The position numbers and the translations under genes are program-made. A stretch of 18,481 nucleotides of DNA from Desulfobacteraceae bacterium (lineage in GTDB: Bacteria; Desulfobacterota; Desulfobacteria; Desulfobacterales; Desulfobacteraceae): contig PIVQ01000071.1 in NCBI GenBank assembly GCA_003354055.1, positions 1 to 18,481 of the forward strand. The letters are read 5' to 3'. The notes under the pieces are model-generated. The model did not search any database. It had not been told where the DNA came from and saw nothing but the letters and a program-made list of their open reading frames with translations. Each line of letters begins with the position of its first letter. Positions within the stretch are counted from its first letter, which is position 1. Below are positions 8,762 through 15,716 of this stretch, one piece after another.

Positions 8762-9607
8762 TTACGTTTTTATCCCTAAAAATTCCAGGATGGGATCATT
8801 GTGGGATGGTAAATGAAGGCCTGGAGCATGTCCGCAGTCGTCAATGGTGATGACTGCCATGTTTCTTTGTACCTCGTTCATCCGTTCCACAATACTCAGG
8901 GTTAGAACATCGGAGTTGAGTCCGTGAAAGAGCAGGATGGGACATGTCACCTGGCCAAATGGTTCCCACAGGTCCATGGCCGGCACGGTTTCATCGGAGA
9001 CCTGGATAATATTCGGATCAAAGTGAACCGTAAACTGGCCGTTGTTCTTCCGGCGCATGGACGTTAATGTCATCCGGTCCCATTCTTCCCGGGTTTTTTC
9101 TCCCCACATTCCGTATAGTTCCCTTAAATATTTCTGGTAGGCCGGAAAGGTATCAAATCCGGGCTGTTCGCCGGATACATAGTCAATGATCCGTTGGAGG
9201 GCATCTGGAGGGATTTCCGGTCCGATATCATTGACCACCAGGCGTTTTATCCTTGCTTTGTAGGGACCGCCGGCAAGGAGGATGCCGATGAGCCCGCCCA
9301 TGGAGGTGCCCACCCAGTCCAGTTCTGTGACCTTAAAATAATCGCAGATCTTCTGGGCAATGGATAGATAATTGGGGTAATTGTACTCTGCACCGGGGTT
9401 TTTCGCCCATTGGGAAAGACCCCGTCCCAGAGTATCAGGACAGAGAACCCGGTAACGTGCGGCAAGGGCCGCGGCTAAAATTTCAAAGTCAAATCCGTTC
9501 CTGGCCAGACCGTGCCAGCAGACAACAGTCTTTTCTCCCTCGGGGTTAAATACCCGGACATGGATGCTTCTATCATTCACATTGACAAATTCAGATTGAA
9601 TTTTCAT
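8762..9607 (-). CDS. Alpha/beta hydrolase at the end of the ABC importer operon
   Basis: The 281-residue protein is a single-domain alpha/beta hydrolase without a signal peptide, so it probably acts in the cytoplasm. Visible elements are the oxyanion region CWHGLARNGFDF, CPDTLGRGLS, the nucleophile elbow GTSMGG (S102), the acid D233 in FHGLNSDVLT and H260 in DDCGHAPG, giving a full Ser-Asp-His triad. ATG 9607 has AGGGA about 8 bases upstream and begins 18 bases after livM ends, so it belongs to the importer operon. It may hydrolyse an ester, thioester, lactone or ring-cleavage product derived from the imported ligand; the precise reaction cannot be read from the sequence. It converges with the hybrid kinase gene across 95 bases in which I see no strong terminator. 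Confidence 0.87.
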   Translation of the reverse strand: MKIQSEFVNVNDRSIHVRVFNPEGEKTVVCWHGLARNGFDFEILAAALAARYRVLCPDTLGRGLSQWAKNPGAEYNYPNYLSIAQKICDYFKVTELDWVGTSMGGLIGILLAGGPYKARIKRLVVNDIGPEIPPDALQRIIDYVSGEQPGFDTFPAYQKYLRELYGMWGEKTREEWDRMTLTSMRRKNNGQFTVHFDPNIIQVSDETVPAMDLWEPFGQVTCPILLFHGLNSDVLTLSIVERMNEVQRNMAVITIDDCGHAPGLHLPSHNDPILEFLGIKT

Positions 9608-9625
9608 TTAGAATTCCCTAATTTT

Positions 9626-10711
9626 TTAAGATCTTTCCAGACTCTTTTTATCCATCACTGTACGGATAGTACCGATGACGCCTTTGGGGAAAAAGATGAC
9701 CACGAGAACGAAAAGAATACCGAAATAAAGCTGCCATCGATCCGCCATATTGGCCAGAAATATGTTTTCCGGGGCCAGGCCGGCCAGGGACTTTAAAAGT
9801 CCCGGCAGCCAGTTTTCCGTGACAATGAAAAAACTGGCACCGATGAGACTGCCGAAAATAGTGCCCATCCCTCCGATGAGAACCATGAGCAGAATATTTA
9901 CCATGATGGCTGTATGGAACACGGAATCCGGGTTGACATAGCAGAGCCACATGGCAAATAAGATCCCGCCCAGAGAGGCGATGCAGGCGGAAAAAACAAT
10001 GGCGCAGGTCTGGTATCTGAAGGTCTTGTACCCAAGGGCGATTGTTCTGGCCTCATTTTCCCTGATTGCCTTGAGTACCCGGCCGAGAGGCGAGCGGATA
10101 AATCGCAGCATTCCGGCAAAAAGAAGGACGGTAAGTGCCAGAATAAGGTAATAAACGGCCAAGCGCCCGTTAATCTGGGCATTGAACAGTGTGCCCAGGG
10201 TGGTGTTAAAATTGAAAATACCGGGCAGGGCAAAGGAAATCCCGTCTTCACCGCCGGTCAGATTAGTCCACTGCACCCCCAGTATATGGGCAAACTCGGC
10301 AAGGGCCAGGGTAAGCATTGCAAAAAAAATGGCTTTGACCCTGAGAGAGAAAAAAGAGATTAAAAGTGCGATCCCTATGGTTACAATAATACTGATCCCG
10401 GCAGCCAAAATCAGATGATACCAATGGGGTGTCTTTGTATAATAAAGGATCAGGGCGACACTGTAGGCACCAATACCGAAAAACATGCCGTGGGCAAAGG
10501 AGAGAATCCCGGTATACCCTAAAAGCAGGTCAAAAGAGGCCACCACAATGGTAAATATCATTATCTTTGCCATCACATCCATGATCCTAAATGAGGGGAC
10601 CAGAAGCGGCATGATAAAAAAGAACAGGATGGCGCCTGAAAGTGCCCATGTCTGAACGCTTGTTTTTTTTGATGTATGTAGATCTGTTATTGCTGTCATG
10701 CTGTATGCCAT
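9626..10711 (-). CDS. livM: HAAT-family ABC transporter permease, LivM type
   Basis: The 361-residue inner-membrane protein has multiple hydrophobic helices and the LivM landmarks LLGYTGILSFAHGMFFGIGAY and the cytoplasmic loop SPLGRVLKAIRENEARTIALGY, which couples to the ATPases. It would pair with LivH to form the translocation channel. Start ATG 10711 lies 3 bases after the livH stop with AAGG about 8 bases upstream; ATG 10699 is an alternative. It is followed after 18 bases by the hydrolase gene. Two inverted repeats lie within the coding region (9787-9803 and 9808-9838). The family transports branched-chain amino acids but also aromatic acids, urea and other carboxylates, so livM denotes the type and not the substrate. 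Confidence 0.92.
   Translation of the reverse strand: MAYSMTAITDLHTSKKTSVQTWALSGAILFFFIMPLLVPSFRIMDVMAKIMIFTIVVASFDLLLGYTGILSFAHGMFFGIGAYSVALILYYTKTPHWYHLILAAGISIIVTIGIALLISFFSLRVKAIFFAMLTLALAEFAHILGVQWTNLTGGEDGISFALPGIFNFNTTLGTLFNAQINGRLAVYYLILALTVLLFAGMLRFIRSPLGRVLKAIRENEARTIALGYKTFRYQTCAIVFSACIASLGGILFAMWLCYVNPDSVFHTAIMVNILLMVLIGGMGTIFGSLIGASFFIVTENWLPGLLKSLAGLAPENIFLANMADRWQLYFGILFVLVVIFFPKGVIGTIRTVMDKKSLERS
9787..9838. repeat. Two adjacent palindromes inside livM
   Basis: GGGACTTT-A-AAAGTCCC (9787-9803) is a 17-bp palindrome with a single central base. Five bases later GCCAGTTTT (9808-9816) pairs with AAAACTGGC (9830-9838) across a 13-base loop. Both are exact and lie within the 3' third of the livM coding sequence. 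They may be RNA structures affecting decay or translation of the distal operon, or chance. Confidence 0.4.
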
Positions 10712-10714
10712 TTG

Positions 10715-11725
10715 TTAATCCTTGCCAAAAAGCCCTTTGGGGCGGATTAAAAGAATAAGGGCCATAATCATGAAATTTACCCCCAGGGCCAGTTTCGGTG
10801 CAAGAAAGGCCACATAATTAAATGAGAGTCCCACAATGATGGCCCCCACAAAAGAGCCGGTCACCGATCCCATACCGCCGATGATCACCACGATAAGGGC
10901 AAATATAAGAAACTGGTCTCCCATGCCTGGATCAACCGCCTGGTTGAAAATTGCCATCATGGTACCGCCCACGGCAGCCAGGGCGGCCCCGGCGGCAAAA
11001 ATCAGGGTAAAAATTCGGCTGATATTATACCCCGTGGATTTGACGATTTCCTGGTTTTCAACCCCTGCCCTGACAATGATTCCTATCTTGGTTTTTTTCA
11101 GGATATACTGGAGGCCTGCAAATATGGCAAACCCCAGGACAATGGTGACCACCCTGAAATATTCCACAAAGACCCCACCGATGATTAAGGCATCCTGAAA
11201 CCCCAGGGGAACCGGCACCACCTCATTGTTGAGGCCCCAGATGATTTTGAGAACCTCCACCAGAACAAAGGAAACGCCCACGGTGACGAGCAATTGCATG
11301 AGATGGTCTCCGTAAACCCGTTTAATCACGATCTTTTCCGTGAGCATGCCAAGAATCGCGCCTACAATCGCTGCTGCGACAAGTGCCAGACTTAAGAAAA
11401 AAATGCTCTGGGCCAGGGTGGCCGTGTCGATCCAGCCGGCCCCGGCCAGAAAGTTTAAAACAGTGAAACCTGCATAGGCCCCAAAGGCAAAAAACGCGGA
11501 ATGGGCCAGATTCAGGACATCCATGAGACCGAAAATCAGTGTCAGGCCTGAGGCTATGAGAAAAATAAGCATTCCCAAAGAGATGCCTGCCACGGTCAGC
11601 GTAAGATAGGTGACAAGGTCCATCCGGAACAGCGGTAAAAGAAAGATTCCTACCCCCAGGATCCATCCCCCGTAAACCTTATGCCAGGGGAGGGTGGTAC
11701 CAAGTTTTAATGTATTTGTTGTCAT
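10715..11725 (-). CDS. livH: HAAT-family ABC transporter permease, LivH type
   Basis: This 336-residue membrane protein carries the LivH signature SGLTLIFGLMDVLNLAHSAFF, many hydrophobic helices, and a C-terminal ALILLIRPKGLFG typical of the family. It forms the second half of the inner-membrane channel with LivM. The start codon ATG 11725 overlaps the livF stop in an ATGA tetramer, implying translational coupling. Compared with short LivH proteins (~300 residues) it has an extra N-terminal ~30 residues with one additional hydrophobic stretch (ILGVGIFLLPLF). The ligand is not evident from this subunit. Confidence 0.92.
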   Translation of the reverse strand: MTTNTLKLGTTLPWHKVYGGWILGVGIFLLPLFRMDLVTYLTLTVAGISLGMLIFLIASGLTLIFGLMDVLNLAHSAFFAFGAYAGFTVLNFLAGAGWIDTATLAQSIFFLSLALVAAAIVGAILGMLTEKIVIKRVYGDHLMQLLVTVGVSFVLVEVLKIIWGLNNEVVPVPLGFQDALIIGGVFVEYFRVVTIVLGFAIFAGLQYILKKTKIGIIVRAGVENQEIVKSTGYNISRIFTLIFAAGAALAAVGGTMMAIFNQAVDPGMGDQFLIFALIVVIIGGMGSVTGSFVGAIIVGLSFNYVAFLAPKLALGVNFMIMALILLIRPKGLFGKD

Positions 11726-12450
11726 GATATCCCCAAATATTTTTTCATCATGGTTTTGTCCGAGGCCAGTTCTTCCATAGGGCCGTGGTAAACAGCCCTC
11801 CCGTCGTCCAGAATAAAGCAGTCCGATCCCACCTGTCGGGCCAGGTTGAAATTCTGTTCAACCAGGATCACCTTGGTCTTATCCCTGATACTGATCAATG
11901 ACTCGCCCAACTGATCCACCACAATAGGGGCAAGCCCTTTGGATGGCTCGTCAATGAGCAGCAGGCTGTGGTCGCAGACCATGACACGTCCAATGGCCAG
12001 CATCTGCTTTTGTCCCCCGGATAACAATCCGGCCTGGGTCTTCCAGAATTTTTTCAAGGCCGGGAACAACTCCAGGACCTCTTCTAAATTTTTCTGGGAC
12101 TTTTCATTTTCCTTGATCATGGAAAGGCGAAAATTTTCCGCCACGGTCAGGGTGGAAAGAACGGCCTTGTCTTCCGGAACAAATCCTATGCCCATGCGGG
12201 CGATGTTGTAGGGTTTCTCACCGGCAATGGACCGGCCGTTGAAACAAATTTCTCCTTTGGACGGGGGCAAAAGTCCCATGACAGTCCTCAGTGTCGTGGA
12301 TTTACCGGCACCGTTGCGGCCTAAAAGGATGGTGGCACCCCCTGTTTCGACCTCAAGATCCACGCCCTGGAGAATATGGTGCTGCTCAATATGAGTGTGG
12401 ACATTGGATAGAGACAGCAGAGACTTTTGATGGTTGTCTGATTCAGGCAT
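11722..12450 (-). CDS. livF: HAAT-family ABC transporter ATP-binding protein, LivF type
   Basis: This is a 242-residue cytoplasmic ATPase with Walker A GRNGAGKST, the Q-loop/LivF region RMGIGFVPED, signature LLSGGQKQMLAIGR, Walker B LLLIDEPSKGLAP and switch histidine replaced in context by VEQNFNLA, as usual in LivF. ATG 12450 was chosen because GGAGGAGG lies about 8 bases upstream; the open frame extends to 12552 but that would run deep into livG. The start overlaps the livG stop by 8 bases, and the stop overlaps livH by 4. It powers import together with LivG. Confidence 0.93.
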   Translation of the reverse strand: MPESDNHQKSLLSLSNVHTHIEQHHILQGVDLEVETGGATILLGRNGAGKSTTLRTVMGLLPPSKGEICFNGRSIAGEKPYNIARMGIGFVPEDKAVLSTLTVAENFRLSMIKENEKSQKNLEEVLELFPALKKFWKTQAGLLSGGQKQMLAIGRVMVCDHSLLLIDEPSKGLAPIVVDQLGESLISIRDKTKVILVEQNFNLARQVGSDCFILDDGRAVYHGPMEELASDKTMMKKYLGIS

Positions 12451-13222
12451 GGGCGACACCTCCTCCCAGGTAGGCCGCAAGGACGGCCTCATTGTTGGAC
12501 ACGGCTTCGGGCGTATCATCACAGATAATCTTACCTTCCTGGAGGACTGCAATGGAATCGGACAGGGCCATAATCATGTCAAACTTGTGTTCCACAAGAA
12601 GGATGGTACGTGTACGGGTCTCCTTGATGCCCTGGATGATTTCCAGGATTGCGGGTACATCCTCCAGGCTCATGCCGGCTGTGGGTTCGTCCAGAAGCAG
12701 GACAACAGGGTCCAGAGCCAGCAGGATGGCAATCTCCAGTTTTCGTTGTTCTCCATGGGTCAGGGTGGCGGCGGTAAACCTGTGCTTATTTGCCAGTACC
12801 ACTTGTTTGAGCAGCTCATAGGCCTGGTCTTCCAGAGCCGGATAGGCAGTATAATGCTTCCAGAATACCATACCCACCCTTTCCCTGGCTTGAAGGGCCA
12901 GGCGGACATTTTCCAGCACCGTGAGGCTTGGGAAAATATTGGTGAGCTGGAAGGAGCGGCCGATCCCGAGCAGGGTTCTGTCGGCCACGCCCATCCGGGT
13001 GATATCTTTACCCTTAAACAATACCTGCCCTGCCGTGGGCAGGTATTGCCCGGAAATCAGGTTGAACAGTGTGGTCTTTCCTGCCCCGTTGGGGCCGATA
13101 ACCGATTTAAGGGTATGGGCCTGAACAGTCAGGTCCAGGCTGTCTACAGCAATATGACCGCCGAACTGAATGGACAGTCCGCGGGTTTCAATAACGGGAA
13201 TCTCAACGGGTATCTCGCCCAT
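12443..13222 (-). CDS. livG: HAAT-family ABC transporter ATP-binding protein, LivG type
   Basis: The 259-residue cytoplasmic ATPase has Walker A GPNGAGKTT, RSFQLTNIFPSLTVLENV, a signature reading LTHGEQRKLEIA in place of the commoner LSYGQQR, Walker B VVLLLDEPTAGMS, and H-loop LLVEHKFDMIM, all diagnostic of LivG. A GGAGG site precedes ATG 13222, 14 bases after the binding-protein gene ends. It overlaps livF by 8 bases. A perfect 12-bp inverted repeat (13019-13048) falls in the codons for the QYLPTAGQVL segment. A 307-codon open frame on the opposite strand (12434-13357) is a shadow of this gene. Confidence 0.94.
   Translation of the reverse strand: MGEIPVEIPVIETRGLSIQFGGHIAVDSLDLTVQAHTLKSVIGPNGAGKTTLFNLISGQYLPTAGQVLFKGKDITRMGVADRTLLGIGRSFQLTNIFPSLTVLENVRLALQARERVGMVFWKHYTAYPALEDQAYELLKQVVLANKHRFTAATLTHGEQRKLEIAILLALDPVVLLLDEPTAGMSLEDVPAILEIIQGIKETRTRTILLVEHKFDMIMALSDSIAVLQEGKIICDDTPEAVSNNEAVLAAYLGGGVAHA
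13019..13048. repeat. Perfect 12-bp stem, 6-base loop inverted repeat inside livG
   Basis: CAATACCTGCCC (13019-13030) is exactly complementary to GGGCAGGTATTG (13037-13048), separated by TGCCGT. A fully paired 12-bp stem in coding sequence is uncommon. In the livG mRNA it would form a stable hairpin early in the gene (codons ~59-68), just after the Walker A region. No U-tract follows on either strand, so it is not a classical terminator. It may tune polarity or message stability, act as a protein site, or be coincidental. Confidence 0.6.
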
Positions 13223-13236
13223 AGAACCCTCCTTGT

Positions 13237-14439
13237 TTATTTACCGGTATTCCGGATGGGAATGTCCATTTCCTTGTACGAGATGACCCGGGTCACTTCG
13301 GGAATGCCCCAGGCAATATCCTTTCTGTTTGTGATCTTAAAGGCATACATGTCCTGAAGAGCCTGGTGATCTTCTTTCCTGAACATCATCTCCCCCTTGG
13401 GAGTATTAAATTTCATGCCTTCCATAGCGGTGATTAATTTTTCCGTATCCGTAGTGCCGGCAGTTTCAAGAGCCTTGACAACAGCCATGGCCGCGCTCAT
13501 GCCGCCGCAGGTAAAAAAGTCAGGGGGGGTATTAAAGCGTTTGAAATGTTCTTTGACAAGCCAGTCATTAACCTCATTGTCCGGGCTCTCATAATAGTAG
13601 TAGTTGCCGCCTTCAGCGCCCACCAGGTTTTTGTAGGTTTTAAGTACGTCAATGATATTGCCGGCCACAGCCATGTTAATGCCGTAACGTTTGTCCAGTT
13701 TCATGGCATTGAGTTTGGCTGTCGGATTGTTTTTACCAGCCCAGTATATGGCTAAATATTTTTCCCCTTTTACTTTGGACATAGCCTTAATGATCCGTTG
13801 GGCGGGGGCTGTAAAATCAACTGTGTTCAGGGGCATATATTCTTCATGAACCACTTTGGCACCGGTTGCGGCCAGGGCTTCCCTGGCTGTTGCCACACCG
13901 TCCCTGCCAAAGGTATAATCCTGAGCAATATAGGCCACGCTTACATCGGGCCCGCCAATGGCGGTGGCCCCTGCAACGGCATCCTGTGAAGAGTTCCTGC
14001 CGGTCCTGAAAATATAGCGGTTCCATGCCTTACCCGTGATTGAATCGGCAACCGCCGGTTCCACAATGAGAAGCTTCTTGAACTCTTTGGCCACAGGCAG
14101 GCAGGCCATGGCTACAGCGGAAGAGACCGGCCCTACGGCCAGGTCCACCTTATCATCCTGAAAAGCGGCCGTAAGAAGTTGTTTCCCCATTTCCGGTTTC
14201 ATGTGGGTGTCTTTGACTATCACTTCAATGGGCCGACCCAGAACCTTGAAACTGCCTTTCGTGGCATATTCGAGCCCCAGTTTAAATCCTTCTACCGCCT
14301 GTTTGGCATAGGCTTCATAGGGCCCGGTTAAACAGGCCAGTTGGGCCACCTTAATGGGTTGTTCTGCCGTTGCGGGAAGGGGAATAGTTAAACAGATCAA
14401 TAACAGGCAAATCAGGGTGAATACACGTCTTTGGTTCAT
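13237..14439 (-). CDS. Periplasmic substrate-binding protein of the HAAT ABC importer
   Basis: The 400-residue protein is a type I periplasmic binding protein of the LivK/Peripla_BP_6 kind. It begins with a signal peptide (basic NQRR, hydrophobic LICLLLICLTIPLP, likely cleavage after ATA before EQPIK). The mature part starts with KVAQLACLTGPYEAYAKQAVEGFKLGLE and contains AVGPVSSAVAMACLPVAKE and IFRTGRNSSQDA, typical of the ligand cleft of this superfamily. ATG 14439 has AAGGAGG about 7 bases upstream. It is the first gene of the importer-hydrolase operon, and the regulatory region is the 655-base gap before it. The ligand is not certain: amino acids, aromatic acids or amides are all possible in this family. 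Confidence 0.9.
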   Translation of the reverse strand: MNQRRVFTLICLLLICLTIPLPATAEQPIKVAQLACLTGPYEAYAKQAVEGFKLGLEYATKGSFKVLGRPIEVIVKDTHMKPEMGKQLLTAAFQDDKVDLAVGPVSSAVAMACLPVAKEFKKLLIVEPAVADSITGKAWNRYIFRTGRNSSQDAVAGATAIGGPDVSVAYIAQDYTFGRDGVATAREALAATGAKVVHEEYMPLNTVDFTAPAQRIIKAMSKVKGEKYLAIYWAGKNNPTAKLNAMKLDKRYGINMAVAGNIIDVLKTYKNLVGAEGGNYYYYESPDNEVNDWLVKEHFKRFNTPPDFFTCGGMSAAMAVVKALETAGTTDTEKLITAMEGMKFNTPKGEMMFRKEDHQALQDMYAFKITNRKDIAWGIPEVTRVISYKEMDIPIRNTGK

Positions 14440-14543
14440 GGAAGCCTCCTTAAAAATTAGAAATTCTTAACAGCCACTTTATCAGCAAGAAATGCAGTGC
14501 ATATCTTTTTGAGCCAAAATAACCCAGGTGCATATATAATGAA

Positions 14544-14572
14544 GGAGGGCATGGAACCCCTCCGATTTTTTT
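14544..14572 (+). terminator. Possible rho-independent terminator (+ strand) antisense to the binding-protein leader
   Basis: GGAGGG (14544-14549) pairs with CCCTCC (14558-14563) over an 8-base loop, followed by GA and seven T residues (14566-14572), the form of an intrinsic terminator for + strand transcription. No + strand gene precedes it within the window for several kilobases, so it may stop antisense transcription or be a leader hairpin on the - strand message. TATAAT at 14535-14540 lies just upstream, without a good -35. Confidence 0.35.
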
Positions 14573-14580
14573 GAAACGCC

Positions 14581-14623
14581 GGAACACAGCCTGAACACAA
14601 CCGGAACACAAATGCGTTGTGTT
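14581..14623. promoter_or_regulatory. Three GAACACA direct repeats on an 11-bp period plus an overlapping inverted repeat
   Basis: GGAACACA (14581-14588), TGAACACA (14592-14599) and GGAACACA (14603-14610) recur every 11 bases, about one helical turn. The last copy is also the left arm of AACACAA-ATGCG-TTGTGTT (14605-14623). The cluster lies 142-184 bases upstream of the binding-protein start codon. Helically phased direct repeats are the usual layout of an activator or repressor site, so this is a candidate operator for the importer operon. The cognate regulator is unknown; the decayed AraC gene nearby is one candidate. Confidence 0.5.
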
Positions 14624-14710
14624 ACTAAAACAGCAAATTCCGGACCATGAGCTGGGTTTTGTATGGTTTATCTATCTAAGTGCTTGTAATATTGTTCTTT
14701 ATTTGCCTGG

Positions 14711-14770
14711 TTGCGGCGGGATGTTTTTCTGATATATAATTTGATAGTGTAGCATACACTCTACATGTAG
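14711..14770 (+). promoter_or_regulatory. Candidate + strand promoter with palindromes at the expected start point
   Basis: TTGCGG (14711-14716) and a perfect TATAAT (14735-14740) are 18 bases apart. Transcription would begin about 14747, inside AGTGTA-GCA-TACACT (14746-14760), which is followed directly by the 10-bp palindrome CTACATGTAG (14761-14770). This is a plausible repressed promoter for the C_GCAxxG_C_C gene at 15095, although it would leave a ~350-base leader. The -35 match is only 3 of 6. Confidence 0.35.
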
Positions 14771-14806
14771 ATGGTTTGATACGGATTCGCCGGGGGTAAC
14801 GCTAAA

Positions 14807-15018
14807 TCAAGAATATGCCCTGAATCGTTTCCGGTATTCCGAGGGGAGCAGGGCCACCCATTTAACAAAAATTTTTCTAAAAGAGCCACTGTTCCGGTAC
14901 CCCATCTTATAGGATTTTCTTACAATACTATTGGCGGAAAAGGTACTTAAAATGTCGTTTGTGCCACTTTTGTCATCAGCCTTTCGGAACTATACTTTTT
15001 ATCATTCAAGAATTCTAC
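14807..15018 (-). pseudogene. Decayed 3' end of an AraC-family transcriptional regulator
   Basis: Reading the - strand, codons from 14989 to the TGA at 14807-14809 give a clear AraC second helix-turn-helix: SIVRKSYKMGYRNSGSFRK, then IFVKWVALLPSEYRKRF. That frame has no start and is closed upstream by TAG (14990-14992). In another frame, 15018-14947 reads VEFLNDKKYSSERLMTKVA, which resembles the beginning of the first helix-turn-helix and ends at TAA. A normal AraC domain has about 45 residues between these two parts, whereas only about 15 remain, so the gene has lost an internal segment, changed frame and lacks its N-terminal domain. It points the same way as the importer operon and may be the relic of its regulator. 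The second-HTH match is strong; the first is weaker. Confidence 0.68.
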
Positions 15019-15094
15019 CTGAGGTGGGGCGGAACCCTTCTCTCCGGGAAATGGATGTAAAACAATCAAGACCTGATGAAAAGGAGATGATCTT

Positions 15095-15640
15095 ATGACA
15101 GATGAAAAATACCCGGTAGCAGAATTAGGCATTGTACGGCTTGTGGATTCTATATCAAACGATAGCAAGCCTATAAACATAATAACCCCTGACAGGGCAG
15201 ATCATTCAGTCGATCTTTGGATCCAGGGCTATAGCTGCTCTGAATGTGTGGTCATGCCGTTTGCCGATGAATTCGGGCTTGAACCGGACCTTGCCGCCAG
15301 AATTTCAAGCGGGTTCGGATTTTCAGCCGGCCTTGACAAGGAAAAAACCTGCGGTGTGGTAACCGGCGCACTAATGGTCATAGGACTTAAATACGGTGCC
15401 GGGCTCAAGGGGGAACAATACGCAAGGGATATATGCACCATGGCGGTCCAGGACTTTTTTACCCGTTTTTTAGTCCGTAGAAAAAGTGTGCTCTGTAAAA
15501 AAGTTCATTTAAGCTATGATCAAAATCTTGAAAAAACTGAAAGAGTCAGACACCTTAGAGGATATAAGGCGTTTTGCGCAAATCTGACAAAAGAGGCTGT
15601 AGAAATACTCGAAGAAATGTTTGGGGAGGACGATTCATAA
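15095..15640 (+). CDS. C_GCAxxG_C_C family probable redox protein
   Basis: The 181-residue protein matches the C_GCAxxG_C_C family, a cysteine-rich group predicted to be redox-active and also found fused to split-Soret cytochromes. Family residues are YSCSEC (C48, C51), ISSGFGFSAGLDKEKTCGVVTGALMVIGLKYG (see C86), then C134 and C161 near the C-terminus. There is no signal peptide, so it is probably cytoplasmic. AAGGAG precedes ATG 15095 by about 10 bases. It stands 76 bases upstream of arsR on the same strand, which suggests but does not prove a link to arsenic or thiol chemistry. The N-terminal ~40 residues before the cysteine core are not familiar to me. The biochemical function of this family is not established. 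Confidence 0.82.
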   Translation: MTDEKYPVAELGIVRLVDSISNDSKPINIITPDRADHSVDLWIQGYSCSECVVMPFADEFGLEPDLAARISSGFGFSAGLDKEKTCGVVTGALMVIGLKYGAGLKGEQYARDICTMAVQDFFTRFLVRRKSVLCKKVHLSYDQNLEKTERVRHLRGYKAFCANLTKEAVEILEEMFGEDDS

Positions 15641-15681
15641 CCGCCCGATTTTTTCAGGATGGTACGGATAAAAAATAAAAG

Positions 15682-15710
15682 TTGACATGTGCATGTGTGT
15701 GCATTAATGT
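15682..15710 (+). promoter_or_regulatory. arsR promoter with operator-like spacer
   Basis: A consensus -35 TTGACA (15682-15687) and -10-like TAATGT (15705-15710) are exactly 17 bases apart. The spacer holds ATGTGCA (15687-15693) and TGTGCAT (15698-15704), and ACATG-TG-CATGT (15685-15696) is an imperfect-free short inverted repeat. This is where ArsR repressors commonly bind to block polymerase. The same ATGTGCA heptamer recurs before arsM. The expected start of transcription is about 15717. Confidence 0.6.
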
Positions 15711-15716
15711 TTGCGT

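Noticed and set aside
12434..13357. A 307-codon open frame on the + strand opposite livG
   Set aside because: Its sequence is low in recognisable features, and the - strand has complete Walker A, signature and Walker B motifs with proper ribosome sites. The long frame is a by-product of livG codon usage.
14460..14530. A sigma-54 promoter for the importer operon
   Set aside because: A GG...GC pair exists on the - strand (TGGCTC ... ATGCA), but the spacing between GG and GC is 15 and not the required 12 bases.
14947..15180. A 77-codon - strand open frame as an intact small gene
   Set aside because: It overlaps the start of the C_GCAxxG_C_C gene, has no ribosome site, and its end looks like part of a decayed AraC gene.
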